From NCBI GenBank assembly GCA_903910495.1, contig CAIVZW010000029.1, forward strand, positions 1-13,538: DNA of 13,538 bases. The letters are read 5' to 3'. The number at the start of each line of letters is the position of its first letter. Position 1 is the first letter of the stretch. The stretch is from an uncultured beta proteobacterium (GTDB lineage Bacteria > Pseudomonadota > Gammaproteobacteria > Burkholderiales > Rhodocyclaceae). The notes under the pieces were generated by a model. That model was not told the origin of the DNA and searched no databases. It saw only the letters and a list, made by a program, of their open reading frames with translations. Below are positions 1 to 5,970 of this stretch, piece after piece. A program made the translations under genes and the position numbers.

Positions 1-15
1 TACAAGGAGATTCTG

Positions 16-489
16 ATGAAATTTGGATTGCTACTCGGTCGAATGATCACTGCGGCTTTCTTCATGTTTTCTGCAGTTACAGGAGCACAAGCCGAGAACG
101 CCAGAGCCGGGACTTTGGACAACTCAGCGGCGCTGAACATGGCAGAACGATGGGCCACGGTAGTAGGCCAAGCTGATATCGCAGGACTTAACGGCTTGCT
201 GCACGCCGACTACGTTCATGTGCATGCAACGGCGCTGGTTGAGTCCAAAGCCAAGTTCATCGAGGCACTCCAAACCGGGGCAAGAAGGTACGATCCGATC
301 AAGATCGAGGATTCGAACGTTCGTGTATTCGGTGACTCGGCAGTGATTTCCGGAAAATTCGTCCTGAAGGCAACAACCCGTGACAGAGTTATCGAGGGTG
401 TAAATAGGTTCGTTCTATTGGTTGTAAACACGCCAAGCGGGTTACAGGTAGCAACTTTTCAGGCCACTGCCATCCCGCAACCAAAATAG
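16..489 (+). CDS. Secreted DUF4440 / NTF2-like (SnoaL-fold) protein
   Basis: The 157-residue product starts with a lipid-like stretch typical of a Sec signal peptide (basic start, hydrophobic residues 9-25, likely cleavage after AQA at about 26). A DUF4440/NTF2-like domain fills about 38-153: the LLHADYVHVH motif near 61-70, the SKAKF segment near 78-81 and the VRVFGDSAVISG strand near 102-113 are typical. This fold forms small alpha+beta barrels that may bind or convert small molecules, but no substrate can be inferred. The product probably acts in the periplasm. The start is well supported by AAGGAG at 4-9, six bases before the ATG. An attC site follows seven bases after the stop, so this is an integron cassette whose upstream border lies outside the window. 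Confidence 0.82.
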   Translation: MKFGLLLGRMITAAFFMFSAVTGAQAENARAGTLDNSAALNMAERWATVVGQADIAGLNGLLHADYVHVHATALVESKAKFIEALQTGARRYDPIKIEDSNVRVFGDSAVISGKFVLKATTRDRVIEGVNRFVLLVVNTPSGLQVATFQATAIPQPK

Positions 490-495
490 GCTGAG

Positions 496-552
496 GGCTA
501 ACCCAGCATTGCAGCGGACTCGCTTCGCTCACCGCTGAATTTGGCGTTATGC
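496..552 (+). other. attC site (57 bp)
   Basis: R'' box GGCTAAC (496-502) and R' box GTTATGC (546-552) bracket an imperfect palindrome whose core pairs AGCGG with CCGCT around CGCTTCGCTC. It lies directly behind the DUF4440 gene and in front of the next cassette gene. Confidence 0.85.
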
Positions 553-585
553 ATCAAGACCATCTACGCAACTCAGGAGGGAATC

Positions 586-990
586 ATGGCAGCTGGAGCA
601 GTCATCACCGTTCTTTCGAACATCCCATGGGGTCAGGTCGTTGATGCCGCACCCAAGATTGCCGATGGCGCGAGTCGTCTATGGGAGGCCGCAAAGAAAT
701 TTCGCAAACCCAAGCCAGTTTCTGAAACTTCGAGTTCGTCGACATCAGCTCAGCCCACTGAAGCAGAGCAGCTACAGGGTCGACTTTCGGCGCTCGAAGG
801 ATGTATACAGGAACTTAGAGAGCAGATGCAGGCATCCGCCGGAGTCATCAAAGACCTTGCAGATCAGAACGCTCTTCTGATCCAGCGTATGGAGGTGGCA
901 CGCCTACGTCTTGTTCGCATTGCCATTGGAGGGTTGGTATGCATCGTTGCGCTTTCCCTGGCCATCTTCCATCTTTGGACCACACGGTGA
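586..990 (+). CDS. Hypothetical coiled-coil protein with C-terminal membrane anchor
   Basis: The 134-residue product has a short N-terminal region, then a basic patch (KKFRKPKP near 37-44), a Ser/Thr-rich linker at about 46-57, a Glu/Gln/Leu-rich heptad-like helix at about 58-105 that suggests a coiled coil, and one hydrophobic segment at about 111-129 next to the C-terminus. This layout suggests a tail-anchored inner-membrane protein with its coiled coil in the cytoplasm. I do not recognise a named family. The ATG at 586 was chosen because AGGAGGG (575-581) sits just upstream. The open frame extends back to a TTG at 541, but that would put codons inside the attC site. The cassette runs from about 547 to 1072. 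Confidence 0.75.
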   Translation: MAAGAVITVLSNIPWGQVVDAAPKIADGASRLWEAAKKFRKPKPVSETSSSSTSAQPTEAEQLQGRLSALEGCIQELREQMQASAGVIKDLADQNALLIQRMEVARLRLVRIAIGGLVCIVALSLAIFHLWTTR

Positions 991-1003
991 TGCCTGACCC
1001 GGC

Positions 1004-1078
1004 GCTCAACCTCGCTCCTTTCAGTCGCTGGACGCTGCGCGATAAAACCGCGCAGCGCCATTTAGTTTTACGTTAGAG
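1004..1078 (+). other. attC site (75 bp)
   Basis: R'' GCTCAAC (1004-1010) pairs with R' GTTAGAG (1072-1078). The centre has a perfect 8-bp stem, GCTGCGCG with CGCGCAGC, around an ATAAAAC loop. The last bases of the R' box contribute AGAGG, the likely ribosome binding site of the following gene. Confidence 0.9.
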
Positions 1079-1087
1079 GTACACCCA

Positions 1088-1390
1088 ATGTCGCGTGACC
1101 GTTTTGAACAAGTCATTGGCGTCCTCGGCCTTGTCGCATTCATCGTCGCGCACCAGTTGTTTGGCGTTGTTGCCGCCGTCCGCGTAGCTGGCCTTTTGTG
1201 CCTTGCTTGCGGGGCGCTTTGGGTTATTCGGCGCAGCGTTCCTGTCGGGATCAAAGGTCAACCGCCATCGTTCTTTCTCAGTGGCACTTTGGGGCTCTTG
1301 GCCGGTATTGCAATGCTCGTCCTCGGCATCGCCTTGCTGGCTTTCCCTTCGGTGGCTGGCTGTTTTCTTGGGTGGTCGGAATGCCTCTAA
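1088..1390 (+). CDS. Small hypothetical membrane protein
   Basis: The 100-residue product is very hydrophobic, with segments at about 8-28, 29-47 and 64-87 that would span the inner membrane, separated by a basic turn (IRRSVPVGIKG near 47-57). I see no catalytic motif and recognise no family. Translation probably starts at ATG 1088, eight bases after an AGAGG that is partly built from the R' box of the attC upstream. The TAA stop is followed after six bases by the next attC. This is therefore a compact single-gene cassette (about 1073-1465). Confidence 0.7.
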   Translation: MSRDRFEQVIGVLGLVAFIVAHQLFGVVAAVRVAGLLCLACGALWVIRRSVPVGIKGQPPSFFLSGTLGLLAGIAMLVLGIALLAFPSVAGCFLGWSECL

Positions 1391-1396
1391 CATGGC

Positions 1397-1471
1397 GCTC
1401 AACCTCGTTCCCTTCGGTCGCAGGCCGCTGCGCGATAAAACCGCGCAGCGCCGGTTAGCCCTACGTTAGGC
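1397..1471 (+). other. attC site (75 bp)
   Basis: R'' GCTCAAC (1397-1403) and R' GTTAGGC (1465-1471) flank the same GCTGCGCG/CGCGCAGC hairpin as the site at 1004-1078. The two sites have the same length and are nearly identical in their 3' halves, so they belong to one attC lineage. Confidence 0.92.
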
Positions 1472-1473
1472 AG

Positions 1474-1698
1474 ATGCTATTGAAAAAGGTAGCTGGTTAC
1501 ATCCTATTGGCTCTCTCATGTATTGCGTGGGTTGCGATTTTTTCTTTACCTCTCTTTGAGATTTCAGTCGGAGAGGCAGCGACACTTACAGCTGGGTTCA
1601 TTGTTGTAGGTGAAGCAACATTTTTTCTCGGAATCGCACTCTTGGGTAAAGAGGCATGGGAAAAGATCAAGGCAGTTTTCTGGAAGGGAAAAAACTAA
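1474..1698 (+). CDS. Transporter suffix domain-containing small membrane protein
   Basis: The 74-residue product has two membrane segments, about 6-29 and 38-58, with a conserved-looking VVGEATFFLGIALLGKEAWE stretch near 44-63 and a basic tail. This layout matches the small 'transporter suffix domain' family, named because it occurs at the ends of some transporters. The biochemical role of free-standing copies is unknown. The ATG starts only two bases after the R' box, leaving no room for a cassette-encoded ribosome binding site, so translation may depend on upstream sequence. The gene is the sole ORF of its cassette (about 1466-1796). Family assignment is by recognition only. Confidence 0.72.
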   Translation: MLLKKVAGYILLALSCIAWVAIFSLPLFEISVGEAATLTAGFIVVGEATFFLGIALLGKEAWEKIKAVFWKGKN

Positions 1699-1727
1699 TT
1701 GAGCTTGTTAAAAATGCCTAATTCTGC

Positions 1728-1802
1728 GTTTAACCGCGCTCCCTTCGATCGCTGGACGCTGCACGATAAAGCCGCGCCAGCCGGTTAATACGAACGTTGA
1801 CC
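1728..1802 (+). other. attC site (75 bp, decayed core)
   Basis: R'' GTTTAAC (1728-1734) and R' GTTGACC (1796-1802) are 75 bp apart end to end, as in the two sites before it. The central hairpin is weakened (GCTGCACG against CGCGCCAGC), but the surrounding sequence is clearly related. Confidence 0.82.
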
Positions 1803-2225
1803 ATGCACATATCATCCTCACTGGACATTTCAGGCGCTTGGAAATACCTCGCCGCTTGGTTCGTCATGCTGCTCGTTTCAATAGCAAACGGTGCCGCCCG
1901 CGATCTCACCTATGGCAAGCACATGAGCGAGCTTGCCGCACATCAATTGTCTACGTTAATAAGTGTTCTGGCGCTCGGCACAGTGATCTGGGGCTTTATC
2001 CGCATCTATCCGCCCACATCCTCGGATCGCGCCCTTGCCATCGGGCTGGCGTGGGCCGCACTTACCGTGGCCTTTGAATTCCTTTTCTTCCACTTTGTTG
2101 GCGGCCATTCGTGGTCTGAATTGCTTGCTAATTACAACCTCTTCGAGGGGCGAGTCTGGGTCGTGATCCTGCTCTGGGTCGCTGTTGCTCCGTATGTCTT
2201 CTTTCATTTCTGCCGCCCGTCCTGA
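1803..2225 (+). CDS. Hypothetical four-segment membrane protein
   Basis: The 140-residue product has four hydrophobic segments at about 13-30, 46-64, 75-97 and 114-133. Between them lie a polar AARDLTYGK loop near 31-39 and a SWSELLANYNLFEGRVW loop near 101-117. Similar small membrane proteins are common in proteobacterial genomes, but I cannot name a family or function. The ATG directly abuts the R' box with no spacer, and the frame also opens with a TTG at 1797 inside the box, so the true start and ribosome binding site are unclear. The stop is followed by a truncated attC. A diverged copy of its last 18 codons survives at 5821-5877. Confidence 0.68.
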   Translation: MHISSSLDISGAWKYLAAWFVMLLVSIANGAARDLTYGKHMSELAAHQLSTLISVLALGTVIWGFIRIYPPTSSDRALAIGLAWAALTVAFEFLFFHFVGGHSWSELLANYNLFEGRVWVVILLWVAVAPYVFFHFCRPS

Positions 2226-2231
2226 CATGGC

Positions 2232-2261
2232 GCCCAACCTCGCTCCCTGCTGTTGCTGGGC
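2232..2261 (+). other. Truncated attC (5' half only)
   Basis: The R'' box GCCCAAC (2232-2238) and following CTCGCTCC match the start of the other attC sites and of the related element at 5884-5958. Similarity ends near 2261, and no central stem or GTTRRRY box follows. The 3' half appears to have been replaced by DNA carrying the DUF3616 gene. Confidence 0.68.
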
Positions 2262-2268
2262 ACCGTGT

Positions 2269-2310
2269 GCCATTGGGGTCGAAAAAGGAAATGTCTCTGA
2301 CACCTTTGGC
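2269..2310. repeat. Imperfect inverted repeat at an attC break
   Basis: The 12-base arms GCCATTGGGGTC (2269-2280) and GACACCTTTGGC (2299-2310) match at 9 of 12 positions when one is reversed and complemented, around an 18-base A-rich centre. The repeat sits exactly where the truncated attC ends. It may be the end or scar of a small element. This is a hand alignment, and short imperfect repeats can arise by chance. Confidence 0.4.
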
Positions 2311-2362
2311 CTTATGGGCGCGGCGAACTACAATCGTATTTCTGCATGAAACCGGAACCGCC

Positions 2363-3292
2363 ATGACCCCGGATGCCAGCCCTCGTTTCAAACCCCTGAC
2401 CGGCCACTACGAGCCCTCGGCCATCGTGCAACTTGCGGATGGCCGCTTTCTGATCGTCGAAGACGAAAAGGAGCATCCGTTCAGCCTGGTGTCACTTGAT
2501 CGCAACGGGAAGGTGGACAGCACGCCCCTGACGCCCGGCCTGTTTGAATTCGATGATGGTTTCTGGAAACTCGACGATCTCGAAGGACTGACGCTCGATC
2601 CCTCGGGGTGGATTTACGCCATCACCTCGCAGTCGCTCGATGGCGAAGGTGATTCGAAAAAATCACGGGAAAAGCTGGTCCGCTTTCGCATCAAAGGCGA
2701 TCGTGTCGTTGATACCAGCGCGGTCAGGAGCCTGAAACCTGCGCTCCTGGCAGCGCATCCGGCACTGGCCGCAGCGGCCGGAATACGCGACGTCAAAACC
2801 GGCGGCGGGCTGAATGTCGAAGCACTGGAAACCAGCACCGACGGCCGCCGTCTATGGGTGGGATTTCGCGGCCCCTTGCTCGATCAGCGGGCGGTTGTCG
2901 CCTGCGTTGAAAATACATCGGAAATCTTCGATGCGGACGAAACGCCGCGTTTCGCGGCACGCCTTGAATCGCTCGATCTTGGCGGCCACGGGATTCGCGG
3001 CCTGTCCTACGTTCCGAGCCTGGACGGCTATCTGGTCATCGCTGGTCCGGTGGGGCCCGAAGAGGCGGCGTTCCAGCTCTGGTTCTGGAGCAGCGAAACA
3101 GGGGCACCGGCGCGGCGCGTCCGCCTCCCGGGTTTGCCGGGTATCGAACATGCGGAGGGAGTCTGCCCAGCCGTTCTCGAAGGCCGGCAATGCCTGGTCA
3201 TCGTCAGCGACGACGGCAAGCGGGCTGAAGGACGTTACGCCCAGTTTCTGGTGCTCGACCTTGCAACTTCCGGACTGACGATTGATCCATGA
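2363..3292 (+). CDS. DUF3616 domain-containing protein (beta-propeller-like)
   Basis: The 309-residue product has the usual DUF3616 features: GHYEPSAIVQLADGRFLIVE near 14-33, DLEGLTLDP near 74-82, a GGGLNVEAL motif near 148-156, and GIRGLSYVP near 212-220 followed by GIEHAEGVCP near 261-270. The family is thought to fold as a propeller of repeated beta blades. No enzymatic activity is established, and no signal peptide is seen. I chose ATG 2363 because homology begins just after it. An in-frame ATG at 2291 would add 24 unrelated residues and runs into the inverted repeat at 2269-2310. The ribosome binding site is weak. The gene is visibly richer in G and C than its cassette neighbours, and it interrupts an attC, so it probably arrived separately. 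Confidence 0.78.
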   Translation: MTPDASPRFKPLTGHYEPSAIVQLADGRFLIVEDEKEHPFSLVSLDRNGKVDSTPLTPGLFEFDDGFWKLDDLEGLTLDPSGWIYAITSQSLDGEGDSKKSREKLVRFRIKGDRVVDTSAVRSLKPALLAAHPALAAAAGIRDVKTGGGLNVEALETSTDGRRLWVGFRGPLLDQRAVVACVENTSEIFDADETPRFAARLESLDLGGHGIRGLSYVPSLDGYLVIAGPVGPEEAAFQLWFWSSETGAPARRVRLPGLPGIEHAEGVCPAVLEGRQCLVIVSDDGKRAEGRYAQFLVLDLATSGLTIDP

Positions 3293-3381
3293 TGGCCAGC
3301 GGTCACGACCGCCCTGCGAAGTCTCGCCCGGCGTCTTGCCCGGGATTGGCTTGATCGTTACCCTTGTGGTGCAGAGCCATC
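3293..3381. other. Short noncoding gap with a small hairpin
   Basis: Between the DUF3616 stop and the next attC is a perfect 6-bp stem, GCGGTC/GACCGC, with a 2-base loop (3299-3312). No T-run follows, so a terminator cannot be claimed. I see no gene here. Confidence 0.35.
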
Positions 3382-3438
3382 GATCAACACGGACTGGCGC
3401 GATAAAGCCGCGCAGCGCCGGTTAGTTCTACGTTGGAC
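3382..3438 (+). other. attC site (57 bp)
   Basis: R'' GATCAAC (3382-3388, one mismatch to RYYYAAC) and R' GTTGGAC (3432-3438) flank GCGCGATAAAGCCGCGC, the same core as the 75-bp sites but with the outer left arm shortened. It precedes the first racemase gene. Confidence 0.82.
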
Positions 3439-3464
3439 GTCACCATTCTCTACAGGAGAATTTC

Positions 3465-4160
3465 TTGAAAACAATCGGTTTGATTGGCGGGATGAGTTGG
3501 GAGTCGACAATTCCGTACTACAGGCAGATCAACGAATCGATCAAGGATCGCCTGGGTGGTTTTCACTCGGCAAAGATCGTTCTATACAGCGTCGATTTCC
3601 ATGACATCGAACGATTGCAGCATTTTGGAGACTGGGACGCTGCTGGGGCCATGCTGGCCGAAGCTGCAAGATCGCTCGAAAAAGCAGGTTCGGATTTCCT
3701 GGTCTTATGCACGAACACCATGCACAAAGTAGCACCTGAAATTGAGGCTGCCGTTTCTATTCCTCTGCTTCATATTGCTGATCCTACCGCTGCGGGAATA
3801 AAGCAGGCCGGATACAAATCCGTAGGACTGCTCGGCACGCGATTTACTATGGAACAAGCTTTTTATCGTGACCGATTGAGCGAACGACACGGACTTTATG
3901 TGATCGTTCCGAACGATGATGACCGCAACACTATCCATCGCATCATTTACGAAGAATTGTGCCTCGGTGTTGTCTTGCCTGAATCTCGTAGCGCGTATAA
4001 ACGAATTATGGAGAGTCTGGCATCACAAGGAGCAGAAGCTATTATTCTTGGGTGTACGGAAATATCACTGCTTGTCAGCCAACAAGACTCCAGGGTTCCG
4101 TTGTTTGACACTACGGCTATTCACGCGAAGGCAGCCGCGGAAGAGGCACTTGACCAATGA
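3465..4160 (+). CDS. Aspartate/glutamate racemase family protein (copy 1)
   Basis: The 231-residue product belongs to the cofactor-independent Asp/Glu racemase superfamily, which moves the alpha proton of an amino acid using two cysteines. Both are present: Cys82 in the LCTNTMH motif and Cys197 in GCTEI. The N-terminal GLIGGMSWEST motif (5-15) and the length of about 230 are typical of the amino-acid racemase subgroup. Substrate specificity cannot be read from sequence. The start is a TTG at 3465, supported by AGGAGA at 3452-3457 and by the MKTIGLIGG start usual for the family. The protein is probably cytoplasmic. It is the only gene of its cassette. A paralogue lies two cassettes downstream. 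Confidence 0.9.
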   Translation: MKTIGLIGGMSWESTIPYYRQINESIKDRLGGFHSAKIVLYSVDFHDIERLQHFGDWDAAGAMLAEAARSLEKAGSDFLVLCTNTMHKVAPEIEAAVSIPLLHIADPTAAGIKQAGYKSVGLLGTRFTMEQAFYRDRLSERHGLYVIVPNDDDRNTIHRIIYEELCLGVVLPESRSAYKRIMESLASQGAEAIILGCTEISLLVSQQDSRVPLFDTTAIHAKAAAEEALDQ

Positions 4161-4161
4161 C

Positions 4162-4229
4162 ACCCAACCCGCTATTCAACACGGACTGGGGCGTCAAACC
4201 GGGTTAGCCGGTTATGTCAAACGTTGGGC
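4162..4229 (+). other. attC site (68 bp)
   Basis: R'' ACCCAAC (4162-4168) pairs with R' GTTGGGC (4223-4229) apart from one end base. A second possible R'', ATTCAAC (4174-4180), begins a stretch shared with the attC at 3382-3438 (TCAACACGGACTGG), so the left arm may be compound. Confidence 0.82.
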
Positions 4230-4256
4230 AGAAACAGGTATCATTTGGGGAATGCA

Positions 4257-4493
4257 ATGATCGCAACATTCTTTTTTGCTTTAGATGTCGTGTTCATCTG
4301 GCTATTATTCAAGGGATACTCCACTCAGGAGATCAAGGCTCGCGGATGGGGCATCCAAGTGCGAATATACCGACGGAGTAGTGAGCCCATTATGTACTGG
4401 GTAACATTCTGGATGTATCTGGTCATTGTCGTCATATGCTTAGTTGTCGGCATACTGCTTACTCTCAAAACCGTCGCAACTCATGTGGCCTAA
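4257..4493 (+). CDS. Small hypothetical membrane protein, two segments
   Basis: The 78-residue product has membrane segments at about 2-18 and 47-71, linked by a basic loop (KARGWGIQVRIYRRSSEP, about 27-44) that should face the cytoplasm. Small proteins with an RR..EP..YW loop next to the second segment are familiar from other genomes, but I cannot name a family. ATG 4257 is preceded by GGGGAA at 4247-4252. The frame reaches back to 4224 inside the R' box, but those codons look artefactual. The TAA stop is part of the following R'' box (GCCTAAC), so gene end and attC overlap. Confidence 0.68.
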   Translation: MIATFFFALDVVFIWLLFKGYSTQEIKARGWGIQVRIYRRSSEPIMYWVTFWMYLVIVVICLVVGILLTLKTVATHVA

Positions 4494-4574
4494 CCCGGCG
4501 CTTTGCTTCGCTCACTTCAGTCGCTGGACGCTGCGCGATGAAAACGCACGGCGGCATTTAGCCCAAGGTTATGT
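4488..4574 (+). other. attC site (87 bp)
   Basis: R'' GCCTAAC (4488-4494) and R' GTTATGT (4568-4574) flank TCGCTGGACGCTGCGCGAT, the lineage core. The 3' stem is mutated (ACGCACGGCGGC). This is the longest site in the array, and its R'' supplies the stop codon of the gene before it. Confidence 0.82.
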
Positions 4575-4604
4575 CGCAAGACCCATTGACGGAGAGGGAC
4601 ACTG

Positions 4605-5303
4605 TTGAAAACCATCGGACTGCTCGGCGGCACAAGCTGGCCCTCAACAATGGAGTACTACCGAATCCTCAATGAGCTGGCTCAAGAGAGGCTGGGCGGG
4701 TTCCACTCTGCCAGCCTTCTATTGCGCAGTATTGACTATCACGACATCAAGAGCCGGTATTACGACCGGTGGGGCGAAATCCCCGCGCTATTGGAACAAG
4801 AGATAAATGCGTTTGTCGGGCTACGCCCGGATTGCCTTGTGCTCTGCAACAACACACTTCACAAAGCATTCGATGCAATCGAGGCACGTCTCGCACTTCC
4901 AATTCCCGTATTCCACATCGTGAAGGCCACAGGCAAAGCCGCCCAATCCATGAATATGCGGCGGCTACTCTTGCTGGGGACACAATTCACAATGGAGGAC
5001 GGCTTCTACCATCGAGGACTTGAGCAATTTGGACTTCGGGTCGAGACGCCGCTAGACGAGGACCGTGTCAGGATTCAGCAGATTCAATCTCAGTTGGCGA
5101 GAGGCATCATGATCGAGGAATTTCGCGGTGTCCTGGCCACATTGATTGAGAAATATGCGGGCACGGTCGATGCCGTTGTCCTGGCCTGCACGGAACTGCC
5201 TCTGGCCATACGGCAAAAGGACTGCGGCATTCCTATCCTTAACCCTACCGAACTGCAGTGCAGGGAGGCATTTGATTTCGCGACTAGCCCATCTGCGGCA
5301 TAA
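4605..5303 (+). CDS. Aspartate/glutamate racemase family protein (copy 2)
   Basis: The 232-residue product is a paralogue of the protein at 3465-4160, with the same architecture and near-identical stretches such as YYR, RLGGFHSA and FTME. The two catalytic cysteines are Cys81 in LCNNTLHK and Cys195 in ACTELPL. The N-terminal nucleotide-like loop reads GLLGGTSWPST. The substrate is unknown. Divergence across the middle of the protein suggests the two copies may prefer different amino acids or only share ancestry. It also starts with TTG (4605), preceded by GGAGAGGG at 4591-4598. It forms a single-gene cassette (about 4569-5354). Differences between the copies are spread along the gene, so this is not a recent duplication within the array. 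Confidence 0.9.
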   Translation: MKTIGLLGGTSWPSTMEYYRILNELAQERLGGFHSASLLLRSIDYHDIKSRYYDRWGEIPALLEQEINAFVGLRPDCLVLCNNTLHKAFDAIEARLALPIPVFHIVKATGKAAQSMNMRRLLLLGTQFTMEDGFYHRGLEQFGLRVETPLDEDRVRIQQIQSQLARGIMIEEFRGVLATLIEKYAGTVDAVVLACTELPLAIRQKDCGIPILNPTELQCREAFDFATSPSAA

Positions 5304-5309
5304 CATGGC

Positions 5310-5360
5310 GCCCAAATCTGACCGCTCGCTGGCTCGCGGTCGGTTGACTCTACGTTAGCC
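5310..5360 (+). other. attC site (51 bp, short)
   Basis: R'' GCCCAAA (5310-5316, last base off consensus) and R' GTTAGCC (5354-5360) flank a 6-bp stem, GACCGC/GCGGTC. It lacks the GCTGCGCG core of the other sites, so it is from a different attC lineage or heavily shortened. Confidence 0.78.
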
Positions 5361-5368
5361 CACAAACC

Positions 5369-5818
5369 ATGACACAGAATGCTCCAGTGAAATTTGATGA
5401 TCTGTTGGCTGCCTATGAGTGGGTCAGTTCGTCGCCTAGTGATAGTGAAGCCTTTGTATCTCGCATCACTGGAGATGTGCATTGGTCATCAAGTACGATT
5501 GAACTCGACGAAGACCTTCCCGAAGACATCGAAGACGCAAGCATTTATGTGGCGGTACCGAATAAGTACGACCTGAATCTTGGGAAGAATCTAGCCCTCA
5601 CTTTCGCTGAAGATCAGCTTGCAGACTCATATCAAACAATCGAAAATATCTTTCGCCAGCGTGGAGCCTACCGACGATTCAAGGCTTTGCTTGAGCGAAA
5701 GGACTACCTGCAAGCTTGGTACGACTATCAAACCAAGGCAACCGAGCTTGCTCTGCGTAAGTGGGCGGCAGAGGAAGGAATTACAATTGTGGCGGGGTCT
5801 GGCCAAAATGCGTGCTAA
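5369..5818 (+). CDS. UPF0158 family protein
   Basis: The 149-residue product matches the uncharacterised family UPF0158. The diagnostic part is NIFRQRGAYRRFKALLERK (about 93-111), followed by LQAWYDYQTKATELALRKW (114-132). The acidic segment ELDEDLPEDIED near 45-56 and the VPNKYDLNLGK stretch near 63-73 are also usual. No function is known. The protein is soluble and probably cytoplasmic. ATG 5369 lies eight bases after an R' box with no clear ribosome binding site. The last residues (VAGSGQNAC) go beyond the usual family end. The TAA stop forms part of TGCTAAC, an R''-like box where the sequence then jumps to an unrelated cassette remnant. Confidence 0.82.
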   Translation: MTQNAPVKFDDLLAAYEWVSSSPSDSEAFVSRITGDVHWSSSTIELDEDLPEDIEDASIYVAVPNKYDLNLGKNLALTFAEDQLADSYQTIENIFRQRGAYRRFKALLERKDYLQAWYDYQTKATELALRKWAAEEGITIVAGSGQNAC

Positions 5819-5820
5819 CT

Positions 5821-5877
5821 CTGCTCTGGTTCACCGTTGCTCCGTATGTCTTCTTCCATTTCTGCCGCCCAGCCTGA
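5821..5877 (+). pseudogene. Remnant 3' end of a second copy of the 1803-2225 membrane-protein gene
   Basis: The 18 codons and stop here encode LLWFTVAPYVFFHFCRPA, against LLWVAVAPYVFFHFCRPS at the end of the gene at 1803-2225. By hand count 51 of 57 bases are identical, and similarity continues into the following attC (about 2226-2265 against 5878-5917). The rest of the copy is absent: sequence similarity starts right at the TGCTAAC box that ends the UPF0158 gene. It is a broken relic of a related cassette and not an expressed gene. Confidence 0.75.
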
Positions 5878-5883
5878 CTTGGC

Positions 5884-5958
5884 GCCTTTCCTCGCTGCCT
5901 GCGGTTGTTGGGCTCCGCGCAATAAGACTGCGCAACGCTGGGTAGCTCTACCTTAGAC
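5884..5958 (+). other. Decayed attC (75 bp)
   Basis: The length and layout match the intact 75-bp sites. The core CCGCGCAATAAGACTGCGC is recognisable and TAGCTCTAC precedes the R' position. But the R'' position reads GCCTTTC instead of GCCCAAC and the R' position CTTAGAC instead of GTTAGAC. Both conserved triplets are changed, so recombination here is probably lost. Confidence 0.7.
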
Positions 5959-5970
5959 GGAAAATTCATC

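Noticed and set aside
541..585. Upstream TTG start for the coiled-coil protein
   Set aside because: The extra codons lie in the attC site, while ATG 586 has a strong ribosome binding site.
3299..3312. Transcription terminator after the DUF3616 gene
   Set aside because: The stem is only 6 bp and no T-run follows, so it is recorded only as a hairpin.
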